Assembly (NCBI RefSeq): GCF_029626105.1 | Contig: NZ_JARUBH010000009.1 | Coordinates: forward strand, 6,014,001-6,078,000 | Direction of reading: 5' to 3' | DNA length: 64,000 bases | From: Solwaraspora sp. WMMD792 | GTDB taxonomy: Bacteria > Actinomycetota > Actinomycetes > Mycobacteriales > Micromonosporaceae | In this document: positions 57,728 through 64,000 of the stretch, piece by piece | Layout: every line of letters starts with the position of its first letter | Numbering within the stretch: the stretch's first letter is position 1 | Notes under the pieces: model-generated | Seen by the model: the letters and a program-made list of their open reading frames with translations, nothing else | Database searches by the model: none | Told to the model about the DNA's origin: nothing | Translations under genes and position numbers: made by a program

Positions 57728-57907
57728 CCTTCGGGGCGAAGGCGCTGACGACCTCACTACGGCGTACGTCCCGCTGCCGACCAGCTTGTGACGACTGCAC
57801 CCGTTTACCCCGGTCTGTCCGATCCGGAGCCTGCTCGGCATCAGTCGACGGACCCGGCAGAGACCGGATAGCGTTGCTGTTGTCCGGTTGAGTCAGGGGA
57901 GGCGCGG

Positions 57908-58390
57908 GTGGCGCACGTCGAGCTCTCGATCTCGGAACCGCTGGTTCCCCAGGCCCGCGAGCCGATCGAGCCGATGCGCGTGGACAACTTCCAGCTGTGG
58001 GTGGCCACCGCCGCTACCGCGTTGGAACCGTGTCTAGTCCTGCGCCAGGATCTGACCGTCGCCGCGATCTCCCGGTCCTGCTGCGACCTGCTGGGCCTCG
58101 GCGAACCCGGCCAGGTCGAAGGCCGGCCGCTGCTGGCCGGCCTGCGGCTGGTCGACTTCACCGCGCAACGCGGCGAGCTCGACGAGACCGAGATCGACAA
58201 GATCCCGCCGCTGCTCGCGCTCAGCTCCGGGCGGCTCGCCCGCGGCCTGCTGCGAGTCGACAGTGACGCGGCCACCGCCCAGGGCGACGGCACCGTGGAC
58301 GCGATCGCCACCCCGGTGTGGATCGGCAAGAAGGTGACCGGGTCGCTGACCTTCTTCGCGCCGATCACCACCGCGTACTCGGCCGGATGA
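57908..58390 (+). CDS. PAS-like small protein
   Basis: The product is 160 residues from GTG. The segment 'LEPCLVLRQDLTVAAISRSCCDLLGLGEP' looks like the start of a PAS domain, and the rest ('SGSRLARGLLRVDSD', 'ATPVWIGKKVTGSLTFFAPI') completes a small alpha/beta sensor fold. There is no output domain. It is conserved-looking and probably soluble; function unknown. Confidence 0.65.
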   Translation: MAHVELSISEPLVPQAREPIEPMRVDNFQLWVATAATALEPCLVLRQDLTVAAISRSCCDLLGLGEPGQVEGRPLLAGLRLVDFTAQRGELDETEIDKIPPLLALSSGRLARGLLRVDSDAATAQGDGTVDAIATPVWIGKKVTGSLTFFAPITTAYSAG

Positions 58391-58429
58391 CCGGCCCGCC
58401 GGTCGACGCCTCTGCCGTACGCTGCCCTC

Positions 58430-58828
58430 ATGCTCGACCTGGACCTGCTGCCAGCGGAGTACGCCGTCTGCCGCCTACCGGCCGGGTCCTCGCTGCCGGC
58501 CGAATACCTGGCCGGCCCCACCGCCGGGGTCGTCTCGGTGACCTGGACCGAGGACGAGGTGTCGGTGATCTGCCGCACCGACCGGGTGCCGCCCGGTGCC
58601 AAAGTCGAGACGCCGTGGCGCTGCCTGCGGGTGGTCGGCCCGCTGGACCTCGCGCTGACCGGGGTCCTCGCGTCGCTCGCCGGTCCGCTGGCTGAAGCCC
58701 GGGTCAACATCGTGGCATTCTCGACCTTCGACACGGACTATCTGCTGGTGCCGACGGTCCGGCTGTCCGAAGCTCTGGCCACGCTGACCGGCAGCGGTCA
58801 CCGGGTCGCCGGCGCAGCCGTACCATGA
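58430..58828 (+). CDS. ACT-domain protein
   Basis: This 132-residue protein has two ACT-like halves ('WRCLRVVGPLDLALTGVLASLAGPLAEARVNIVAFSTFDTDYLLVP'), similar to the ACT_7 or aspartokinase-type small regulators of actinobacteria. It may bind an amino acid and regulate a partner. The gene pheA lies 620 bp downstream, but no functional link is proven. Confidence 0.85.
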   Translation: MLDLDLLPAEYAVCRLPAGSSLPAEYLAGPTAGVVSVTWTEDEVSVICRTDRVPPGAKVETPWRCLRVVGPLDLALTGVLASLAGPLAEARVNIVAFSTFDTDYLLVPTVRLSEALATLTGSGHRVAGAAVP

Positions 58829-58832
58829 GTTG

Positions 58833-59441
58833 GTGCTGTCCGCACGTCGACGGTCCCGGGCCGGCAGCCGGCACCGCAGCCGGCGCGCCGGCTGCGGACT
58901 GCTGCTGATCAGCGCGGCACTGCTCGGCGTATCGATGGTCGCCGGCTGCGGTCGGCCGCCCGGGATAGGCGCACCGACGGCGGACGCGGTGCCGGCACCG
59001 ACCGGCATGCCGTCGCCGACCGCACCGCCGTCGACCGCACCGTCCGGTACCTCCACGCCCACGCCGTCCAACCCGCCGCCGGTCACCCCGAGCAGCTCCG
59101 CGTCGGCCGACGGCTTCCCGGTGGCCGTCGCCGTCGACTGCGCCGGGCGGCCCTCCGCCGCTCAGGTGGTGGCGCTGCTGCGCCGCACCGACGGGCTGCT
59201 ACCGCCCGGCGCCCAGGTCAGCGTGCCGGTGGCACCCCGTTGCGCCGGCAGTTGGCAGTACACCGTGGTGCAGATCCCGTCCCGGGAGCCGTTGCAGGTG
59301 GTCACGGAAGGGTCGCCGACCTTGTTCACGCTGGTCACCGCCGGTACGGACGTCTGCGTCATCCCGGTCCGGGTCGGCGCGCCGGCCGGGATCCGTACCC
59401 TCGCCTGCGAGTCGGTGCCGATCCCACCCAGCACTCCGTAA
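58833..59441 (+). CDS. putative lipoprotein
   Basis: The product is about 202 residues from GTG (a TTG one codon earlier is possible). A basic N-terminus and hydrophobic stretch 'LLLISAALLGVSMVAGCG' end in a lipobox (VAGC) at about residue 39. A Pro/Thr/Ser linker follows, then a small domain with paired Cys residues ('VDCAGRPSAAQVVALLRRTDGLLPPGAQVSV'). It should be tethered to the outer face of the membrane. Function unknown. Confidence 0.75.
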   Translation: MLSARRRSRAGSRHRSRRAGCGLLLISAALLGVSMVAGCGRPPGIGAPTADAVPAPTGMPSPTAPPSTAPSGTSTPTPSNPPPVTPSSSASADGFPVAVAVDCAGRPSAAQVVALLRRTDGLLPPGAQVSVPVAPRCAGSWQYTVVQIPSREPLQVVTEGSPTLFTLVTAGTDVCVIPVRVGAPAGIRTLACESVPIPPSTP

Positions 59442-59451
59442 GCTGGCCGGC

Positions 59452-60408
59452 ATGTCCGTCCCCGCGCCGACCCGATTCGCCTTCCTCGGCCCCGAGGGCA
59501 CCTTCGCCGAGCAGGCCCTGCTGACCATCCCGGCGGCTCGGCAGGGCGAGCGGGTCGCGGCGCGCAGCGTGCCGGAGGCGCTCGACGCGGTCCGGGCCGG
59601 CAACGTCGACGCGGCCCTGGTGCCGCTGGAGAACTCGGTCGGCGGAGCGGTCGGCGTCACCTTCGACGAGCTGACCAACGGCCAGCCGCTCGTGATCACC
59701 CAGGAGGTGGTGCTGCCGGTCGACTTCGTGCTGGCCGCACCCGCCGGCACGACGCTGGAGCAGATCCGCACCGTCGCCGCCCACCCGCAGGCGTCCACCC
59801 AGTGCCGGTCCTGGCTGCGCCGGCAGGTGCCGAACGCCGCCGTGGTCGACGTACTGTCCAACGGCGCGGCGGCCGTCGGCGCGGCGGCCGGTGAGTACGA
59901 CGCGGCGATCTGCGCGCCGATCGGCGCCAGCGGCCACCGACTGACCGTGCTGGCCGACAAGATCGCCGACCACGCCGACGCGGTGACCCGGTTCGTCCTG
60001 GTCCGGCGCCCCGGACCGCCGCCGGCCCCGACCGGCGACGACATCACCACCCTGGCGGTCTACATCGCCCACGACCGGGTCGGCGCCCTGCTCGCGGTGC
60101 TGATGGAGCTGGCCGTCCGGGAGGTCAATCTCACCCGGATCGAGTCCCGGCCGACCGGGGAGGCACTCGGCCGGTACGCCTTCTTCCTGGACTGCTCCGG
60201 GCACGTCGCCGACGACCGGCTCGGCGACGCGCTGCGCGGGCTCCGCCGGGTCTGCGCCGACGTACGGTTCCTCGGCTCCTACCCGCGGCACGACTGGCCG
60301 CCGGCGGCCGGCGGCCGCACCACGGGTGGGCCGGCCGGCCGGCACGACGACGAGTACGCGCAGGCAGCCGCCTGGCTGGCCCGGATCCGCGCCGGCCAAC
60401 TGGACTGA
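59452..60408 (+). CDS. pheA: prephenate dehydratase
   Basis: This 318-residue enzyme has a catalytic domain with 'FLGPEGTFAEQALLT', 'ALVPLENSVGGAVG' and 'TRFVLVRR', then an ACT domain with 'AVYIAHDRVGALLAVLMELAVREVNLTRIESRPTG', where ESRP is the phenylalanine-binding motif. It converts prephenate to phenylpyruvate in phenylalanine synthesis and is feedback-inhibited by Phe. Ten bases separate it from the lipoprotein gene. Confidence 0.93.
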   Translation: MSVPAPTRFAFLGPEGTFAEQALLTIPAARQGERVAARSVPEALDAVRAGNVDAALVPLENSVGGAVGVTFDELTNGQPLVITQEVVLPVDFVLAAPAGTTLEQIRTVAAHPQASTQCRSWLRRQVPNAAVVDVLSNGAAAVGAAAGEYDAAICAPIGASGHRLTVLADKIADHADAVTRFVLVRRPGPPPAPTGDDITTLAVYIAHDRVGALLAVLMELAVREVNLTRIESRPTGEALGRYAFFLDCSGHVADDRLGDALRGLRRVCADVRFLGSYPRHDWPPAAGGRTTGGPAGRHDDEYAQAAAWLARIRAGQLD

Positions 60409-60465
60409 GCCGACCGGACACCGCCAGCGGGGTCAGTCACCGGCGCGTCCCGCGCGTCGGTCGGG

Positions 60466-61158
60466 CTACTGGGGGATCTGGCCGGCGCCGCGCACCGGCG
60501 GCTCCTCGGACGGCTGGACGATCACGAAGCCCTGGCCGGCGAAGCTCATCGTGAACGCCTCCCCGGTACGCCGGCCGAGCAGCGTACCGATGCCCAGCTG
60601 CTCGGCCCGGTGGTAGCCGGTCTGCAGGCTGGCCGACCAGCAGACGGCGGCCTGCGGGTCGACGTAGGTCGGCTGGTCGACGGAGAGCACGACCGGAGTG
60701 CCCTTGGTGGTGATGGCGAGCCGGCCCTGCCCGGTGAAGACGCAGTTGAACAGGCCTGCGGAGGAGGCGAAGCCCATCCCCTGGACCATCCGGATGTCGT
60801 ACTGCAGCGTGGAGTCGAAGGCCAGCACGCTGGAGCCGTTGATGGACAGCGCGTCGCCCGGCTCCAGGTCGATCAGGTGCACGTCGGCGGCCTCGTTGGC
60901 GAGGAACACGTCACCCTGGCCGGTCAGCTTCATCAGCGGTACGCCTTCGCCGGTGAGCTTCTGCTTGATGAAGTTGCCGAGACCGCCGGAGCCGAGCGCC
61001 TGGAACTGCACGTGGCCCTGGTAGGCGACCATCGAACCGGTCCGGGCCATCGCTTCGCCGTTGAGCTCGATCTTCAGCAGTTTGGAGTTCTGCAGCCGCA
61101 GCCCAGGCTGGGCGGACTCCTTCTCCAGGTGATCGGCGGAGAACAGGGCACTGCGCAT
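60466..61158 (-). CDS. AIM24-family protein
   Basis: This 230-residue beta-rich protein has 'LLKIELNGEAMARTGSMVAYQGHV', 'LMKLTGQGDVFLANEAADVHLIDLEPG', 'GLFNCVFTGQGRLAITTKGTPVVLSV' and 'FTMSFAGQGFVIVQPSE', the repeated AIM24/TRAP-like strands. The bacterial function is unsettled. GGAGG precedes the ATG. It is convergent with pheA. Confidence 0.85.
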   Translation of the reverse strand: MRSALFSADHLEKESAQPGLRLQNSKLLKIELNGEAMARTGSMVAYQGHVQFQALGSGGLGNFIKQKLTGEGVPLMKLTGQGDVFLANEAADVHLIDLEPGDALSINGSSVLAFDSTLQYDIRMVQGMGFASSAGLFNCVFTGQGRLAITTKGTPVVLSVDQPTYVDPQAAVCWSASLQTGYHRAEQLGIGTLLGRRTGEAFTMSFAGQGFVIVQPSEEPPVRGAGQIPQ

Positions 61159-61241
61159 GGGTTCCTCCTGGTCAGGTTGATCGACCGAAGGGTAGGTAAC
61201 CCGCGCAACCGCACGTCATCGCCCGGCCGGACCATCCTTGG

Positions 61242-61595
61242 TCAACCCCAGCCCAGGTCGTGTAGCCGTTCGTCGTCAATGCCGAAATGATGGGCGATCT
61301 CGTGCACCACGGTGATCGCGATCTCGTCGACCACGTCGGCCTCGGTCGCGCAGATCCGCAGGATCGGGTGCCGGAAGATGAGAATCCGGTCCGGCAGTAC
61401 GCCGGCGTAGTCCCAGCCCCGACTGGTGAGCGCGTGTCCCTCGTACAGACCGAGCAGCTCCGGCTCGCCCGGCGGGGTCTCGTCCTCGACCAGGATCACC
61501 ACGTTGCTCATCAGCCGCAGCAGCTCCGCCGGGACCTCGTCCAGCGCCTCCCCGACCAACTCCTCGAAGCGCTCGCGGCTCATGTCGACCGGCAT
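61242..61595 (-). CDS. zincin-like metallopeptidase family protein
   Basis: The product is 117 residues from ATG. The HExxH motif is HEIAHHFGI (His98, Glu99, His102) with a later 'DDERLHDLGW'. It is the small actinobacterial 'metallopeptidase family' (DUF1025) type, widely conserved near central genes. Its upstream region holds 23-bp tandem repeats. Confidence 0.85.
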   Translation of the reverse strand: MPVDMSRERFEELVGEALDEVPAELLRLMSNVVILVEDETPPGEPELLGLYEGHALTSRGWDYAGVLPDRILIFRHPILRICATEADVVDEIAITVVHEIAHHFGIDDERLHDLGWG

Positions 61596-61632
61596 CGGTC
61601 CATTCTGCCGTACCACCGGCTCCCCGAGGCGT

Positions 61633-61701
61633 TCCCGGGCCTGTCCGGGTATCGATCCCGGGCTTGCTCCGGTATCGATCCCGGGCTTGTCCAGGTATCG
61701 G
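61633..61701. repeat. 23-bp tandem repeats upstream of the metallopeptidase gene
   Basis: The word GGTATCGATCCCGGGCTTG recurs with a 23-bp period (61648 and 61671) and a partial third unit begins at 61694. The part before the first copy also resembles the unit's end (TCCCGGGCCTGTCC). The block starts about 40 bp upstream of the metallopeptidase ATG and could be a promoter-proximal binding array or slippage product. Confidence 0.85.
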
Positions 61702-61769
61702 CGAACGTGAGATCGGTCGACGGAGCCGGACAAGCCCAAGATCGTCAGGGTGGCGTCGTGGGCGGGCGG

Positions 61770-62207
61770 TCAGACGGAGAGGCTGGCGTTCAGGGTGATC
61801 TCGGCACCCGGCGACAACAGGCGGGAGATCGGGCAGTTCGCCTTCGCCGCCTCGGCCAGCTTCTGGAAGGTCTCCGGGTCGACGCCGGGCACCTCGCCCA
61901 CCGTCTCCAGGTCGATCCGGGTGACGGTCATCCCGGCGTCCGTTTTGTCCAGGTGCACACTTGCGGTGGTCTGCACCGACGTCGGGGTGAACCCGGCGTC
62001 CGCCAGACCCTTCGAGAACGCCATCGAGAAGCAGCCGGCGTGGGCGGCGCCGATCAGCTCCTCGGGGTTGGTGCCCTCGCCCTCCTCGAAGCGGGACCGG
62101 AACGAGTAGTTCCCTTCGTACCCGCCCTTCCCGGTGCGGATAGTGCCAGAACCCTCGGTCAGATTGCCCTGCCAGCGGGCAGATGCGGTACGGATAGGCA
62201 TGGGCAT
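61770..62207 (-). CDS. osmC: OsmC/Ohr-type organic hydroperoxide reductase
   Basis: The product has 145 residues. The peroxidatic Cys is Cys59 in HAGCFSM and the resolving Cys is Cys125 in KANCPISR. 'NPEELIGAAHAGC' is typical for OsmC. It detoxifies organic peroxides using thiols or lipoyl partners. Confidence 0.92.
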   Translation of the reverse strand: MPMPIRTASARWQGNLTEGSGTIRTGKGGYEGNYSFRSRFEEGEGTNPEELIGAAHAGCFSMAFSKGLADAGFTPTSVQTTASVHLDKTDAGMTVTRIDLETVGEVPGVDPETFQKLAEAAKANCPISRLLSPGAEITLNASLSV

Positions 62208-62275
62208 GACGCTAGCTCACCTCAATGCCCGACGCGACGATGCCCGTGCAAGGTCACCGAGGAGGCTCGGACCCG

Positions 62276-63304
62276 ATGCCCGACGACGGCCGCCGTAGCG
62301 GCGCGGAACCCGTACCACCCCGGACCACGCCGGAGCCGCCGATAGTCCGTACCACACCGGCTCCGGTGCCGACGTCACCCGGCCCGCCGGCCGACCAACC
62401 GGCGGTGATCGAGCTCGGCGGCGACGCCACCCCGCCGGCCGACGGTCCAGGACCTGGATCCGGACCGAGCCCTGGTCCCGGCAGGTGGACCGCCGTCGCT
62501 GAGCGGCTGTCCGGTGCGACCACCGCGACGGTAGACCGGGCCCGCGCCGCAGCCGGGACCCGACTCGGCACACCCGGCCGCGGCAACCTGCCGAGCCTGC
62601 TGCTCGCCGCCGTCGGGGTGCTCGCGGCTGCCGGTTCGCTCGGCGGGAAGTGGCTGGCCTTCGAGATCCCCGGAGTCGACGTCGGAACCGGCAGCCCCTA
62701 CGCCGCCGCCGTGCGGCTCGCCGAACTCGGCGCTTTCGGCACCGGGTACCTGCTCGGTCTGCTGGCGTTGCTGGTCTGTGCGGCCCTGACGCTGTTCGGC
62801 TCCCACCGCAACCGCCCCGACACCCGGATCGCCGGGCTGACCATCGGCGCCGGGCTGGTCGCGCTGCTGGTCACGGTGATGCTGAACAGCGACGAGCTGA
62901 TCAGATCGTCGCTGCAGGTTCCCACCGAGATGGAGGTGCTGGTCAGCCGTGGTACTGCGGTGACCGCTGGCCTGGTCGGCGTCGGCGCGTTGCTGCTGGC
63001 GCTGTACCTGGCCGGGCGGACCACGGCCGGCCGTGGCGGGACCACCGGAGGTGGCGGCACCACTGGAGGTGGCGGTGCGGACATCGAAGGCGGTGTGGAC
63101 CATGGTCGGGTGCTTGACGGGAGCGGGCGACCGGCGACCGGCGATCCGGCGGGTACGGCGCCCGCACCGACCGACCTGCCGTGGCGTCGGCCACCCAACG
63201 ACGACCCGGATCCAGGCGGAGGTGCACCCCCCGATCTGACGGTCGGGCCGACTGCCCCGTTCGTCCGGCCGGACAACCCGCCGCACCAGACGCACCGCTG
63301 GTGA
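62276..63304 (+). CDS. membrane protein of unknown function
   Basis: The product is 342 residues from the ATG that follows GGAGG; an ATG 17 codons upstream (62225) is less likely. The long Pro/Gly-rich cytoplasmic N-terminus is followed by four hydrophobic segments ('NLPSLLLAAVGVLAAAG', 'GTGYLLGLLALLVCAALTLFG', 'GLTIGAGLVALLVTVML' and 'AGLVGVGALLLALYLAG') and a Gly/Pro-rich tail with a GGGGTT run. No domain is recognised. It precedes serS by 70 bp. Confidence 0.65.
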   Translation: MPDDGRRSGAEPVPPRTTPEPPIVRTTPAPVPTSPGPPADQPAVIELGGDATPPADGPGPGSGPSPGPGRWTAVAERLSGATTATVDRARAAAGTRLGTPGRGNLPSLLLAAVGVLAAAGSLGGKWLAFEIPGVDVGTGSPYAAAVRLAELGAFGTGYLLGLLALLVCAALTLFGSHRNRPDTRIAGLTIGAGLVALLVTVMLNSDELIRSSLQVPTEMEVLVSRGTAVTAGLVGVGALLLALYLAGRTTAGRGGTTGGGGTTGGGGADIEGGVDHGRVLDGSGRPATGDPAGTAPAPTDLPWRRPPNDDPDPGGGAPPDLTVGPTAPFVRPDNPPHQTHRW

Positions 63305-63376
63305 GGACGCACCGCTGGTGAGCCGGCCGAAAACCTGCGCGCGGGCCGACGCGGTGGGCCGGTATCGTTGACTTCC

Positions 63377-64000
63377 GTGATCGATCTCCGACTGCTCCGT
63401 GATGACCCGGACCTCTTCCGTGCCAGCCAGCGTGCCCGCGGCGAGTCCGAGTCCCGGGTGGACGATCTGATCGCCGCTGACGAGGCCCGCCGTGCGGCGG
63501 TGCAGGCCTTCGAGGCGCTGCGCGCCGAGCAGAAGCAGCTCGGCAAGCGACTGCCCCGGGCGGAACCGGCCGAGAAGGCCGAGCTGCTGACCCGTACCAA
63601 GGAGTTGTCGGCCCAGGTGAAGGCGGCCGAAGCCGCCGCCACCGAGGCCGAGCAGACGCTGCGCCGGGCGCAGTTGGCCTTCCCCAACCTGATCGAGGCG
63701 GGTGCGCCGGCCGGCGGCGAGGACGACTACGTCGTCCTGCGGGAGGTCGGTGAGCGGCCCGACATCGACGCACCGCGCGACCACCTGGCGCTCGGTGAGG
63801 CGCTCGGCGCGATCGACGTCGAACGAGGCGCGAAGGTCTCCGGCAGCCGCTTCTACTACCTGACCGGCGTCGGCGCGCTGCTGCAGCTCGGTCTGCTGCA
63901 GCTGGCCATCGCCCAGGCCGTCGAGTACGGCCTCACCCCGACGATCACCCCGGTGCTGGTCAAGCCGGAGTCGATGGAAGGCACCGGCTTCCTCGGCGAG
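63377..64000 (+). CDS. serS: seryl-tRNA synthetase, 5' part
   Basis: The reading frame is open from GTG to the window end (208 codons). It begins '[23 protein letters not shown]', then a long coiled-coil arm ('[24 protein letters not shown]' onward) and '[39 protein letters not shown]', the start of the class II catalytic domain. It charges tRNA-Ser. The rest, with motifs 2 and 3, lies outside the window. Confidence 0.95.
   Translation, partial: MIDLRLLRDDPDLFRASQRARGESESRVDDLIAADEARRAAVQAFEALRAEQKQLGKRLPRAEPAEKAELLTRTKELSAQVKAAEAAATEAEQTLRRAQLAFPNLIEAGAPAGGEDDYVVLREVGERPDIDAPRDHLALGEALGAIDVERGAKVSGSRFYYLTGVGALLQLGLLQLAIAQAVEYGLTPTITPVLVKPESMEGTGFLGE

Overview
The window is high-GC DNA with actinobacterial character: frequent GTG starts, stop/start overlaps of the ATGA type, mycothiol-type and F420/deazaflavin-type protein families, XRE-DUF397 pairs and LCP cell-wall ligases. 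Gene content and order (serS, pheA, a Glu-Asp-Phe tRNA cluster, Tad pilus genes, a crt cluster with a MerR/B12 regulator) fit a Micromonosporaceae chromosome (Micromonospora/Salinispora/Solwaraspora-like). The genus is inferred, not proven.

Layout. 1-4.1 kb: the end of a Tad/Flp pilus operon (TadB and TadC membrane proteins, three small pilin/TadE-like proteins, a TadE/G-like protein, a LysM membrane protein). 4.1-16.5 kb: a compact candidate specialised-metabolism locus. Two genes on the minus strand (FAD oxidoreductase, ANL ligase) diverge from a plus-strand run: MIO ammonia-lyase with a tyrosine-lyase-like His-Leu pair, a second FAD oxidoreductase closely resembling the first, an FMN hydroxy-acid oxidase of the hydroxymandelate-oxidase type, a membrane-anchored cytochrome P450 with unusual motifs, a CPA2 cation/proton antiporter and an OmpR/histidine-kinase pair. 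This is the best candidate for an undescribed pathway. 16.4-32.2 kb: a patchwork accessory region with an IS21-family element with readable inverted repeats, two copies 10 kb apart of a ~105-bp element built on a perfect 60-bp palindrome, orphan antitoxins, a low-GC orphan gene, a broken NUDIX gene, small regulated operons (ArsR-SRPBCC, TetR-SDR with paired operators, DoxX with paired operators) and an XRE/DUF397 unit.

32.2-64 kb: mostly core genes. These are a GH1 glycosidase, a flavoprotein disulfide reductase, a light-response/isoprenoid block (photolyase, crtB, then divergently crtE-crtI-idi and a CarH/LitR-like B12-type MerR regulator), a polysaccharide deacetylase, tRNA-Glu/Asp/Phe, an acetate-type symporter with its small partner, an ABC exporter, a flavin reductase whose start codon lies in a near-consensus parS site, a UDP-xylose-synthase-like enzyme, two LCP proteins, rhodanese, a PAS histidine kinase with a stand-alone HATPase protein, DUF5926, arginine deiminase, NERD, PAS-like and ACT proteins, a lipoprotein, prephenate dehydratase, AIM24, a zincin-like protease, OsmC, a membrane protein and the 5' part of serS. 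The parS-like site together with serS/pheA suggests that this half is origin-proximal.

All functions are assigned by reading motifs. No database or structure search was possible. GC statements are by eye.
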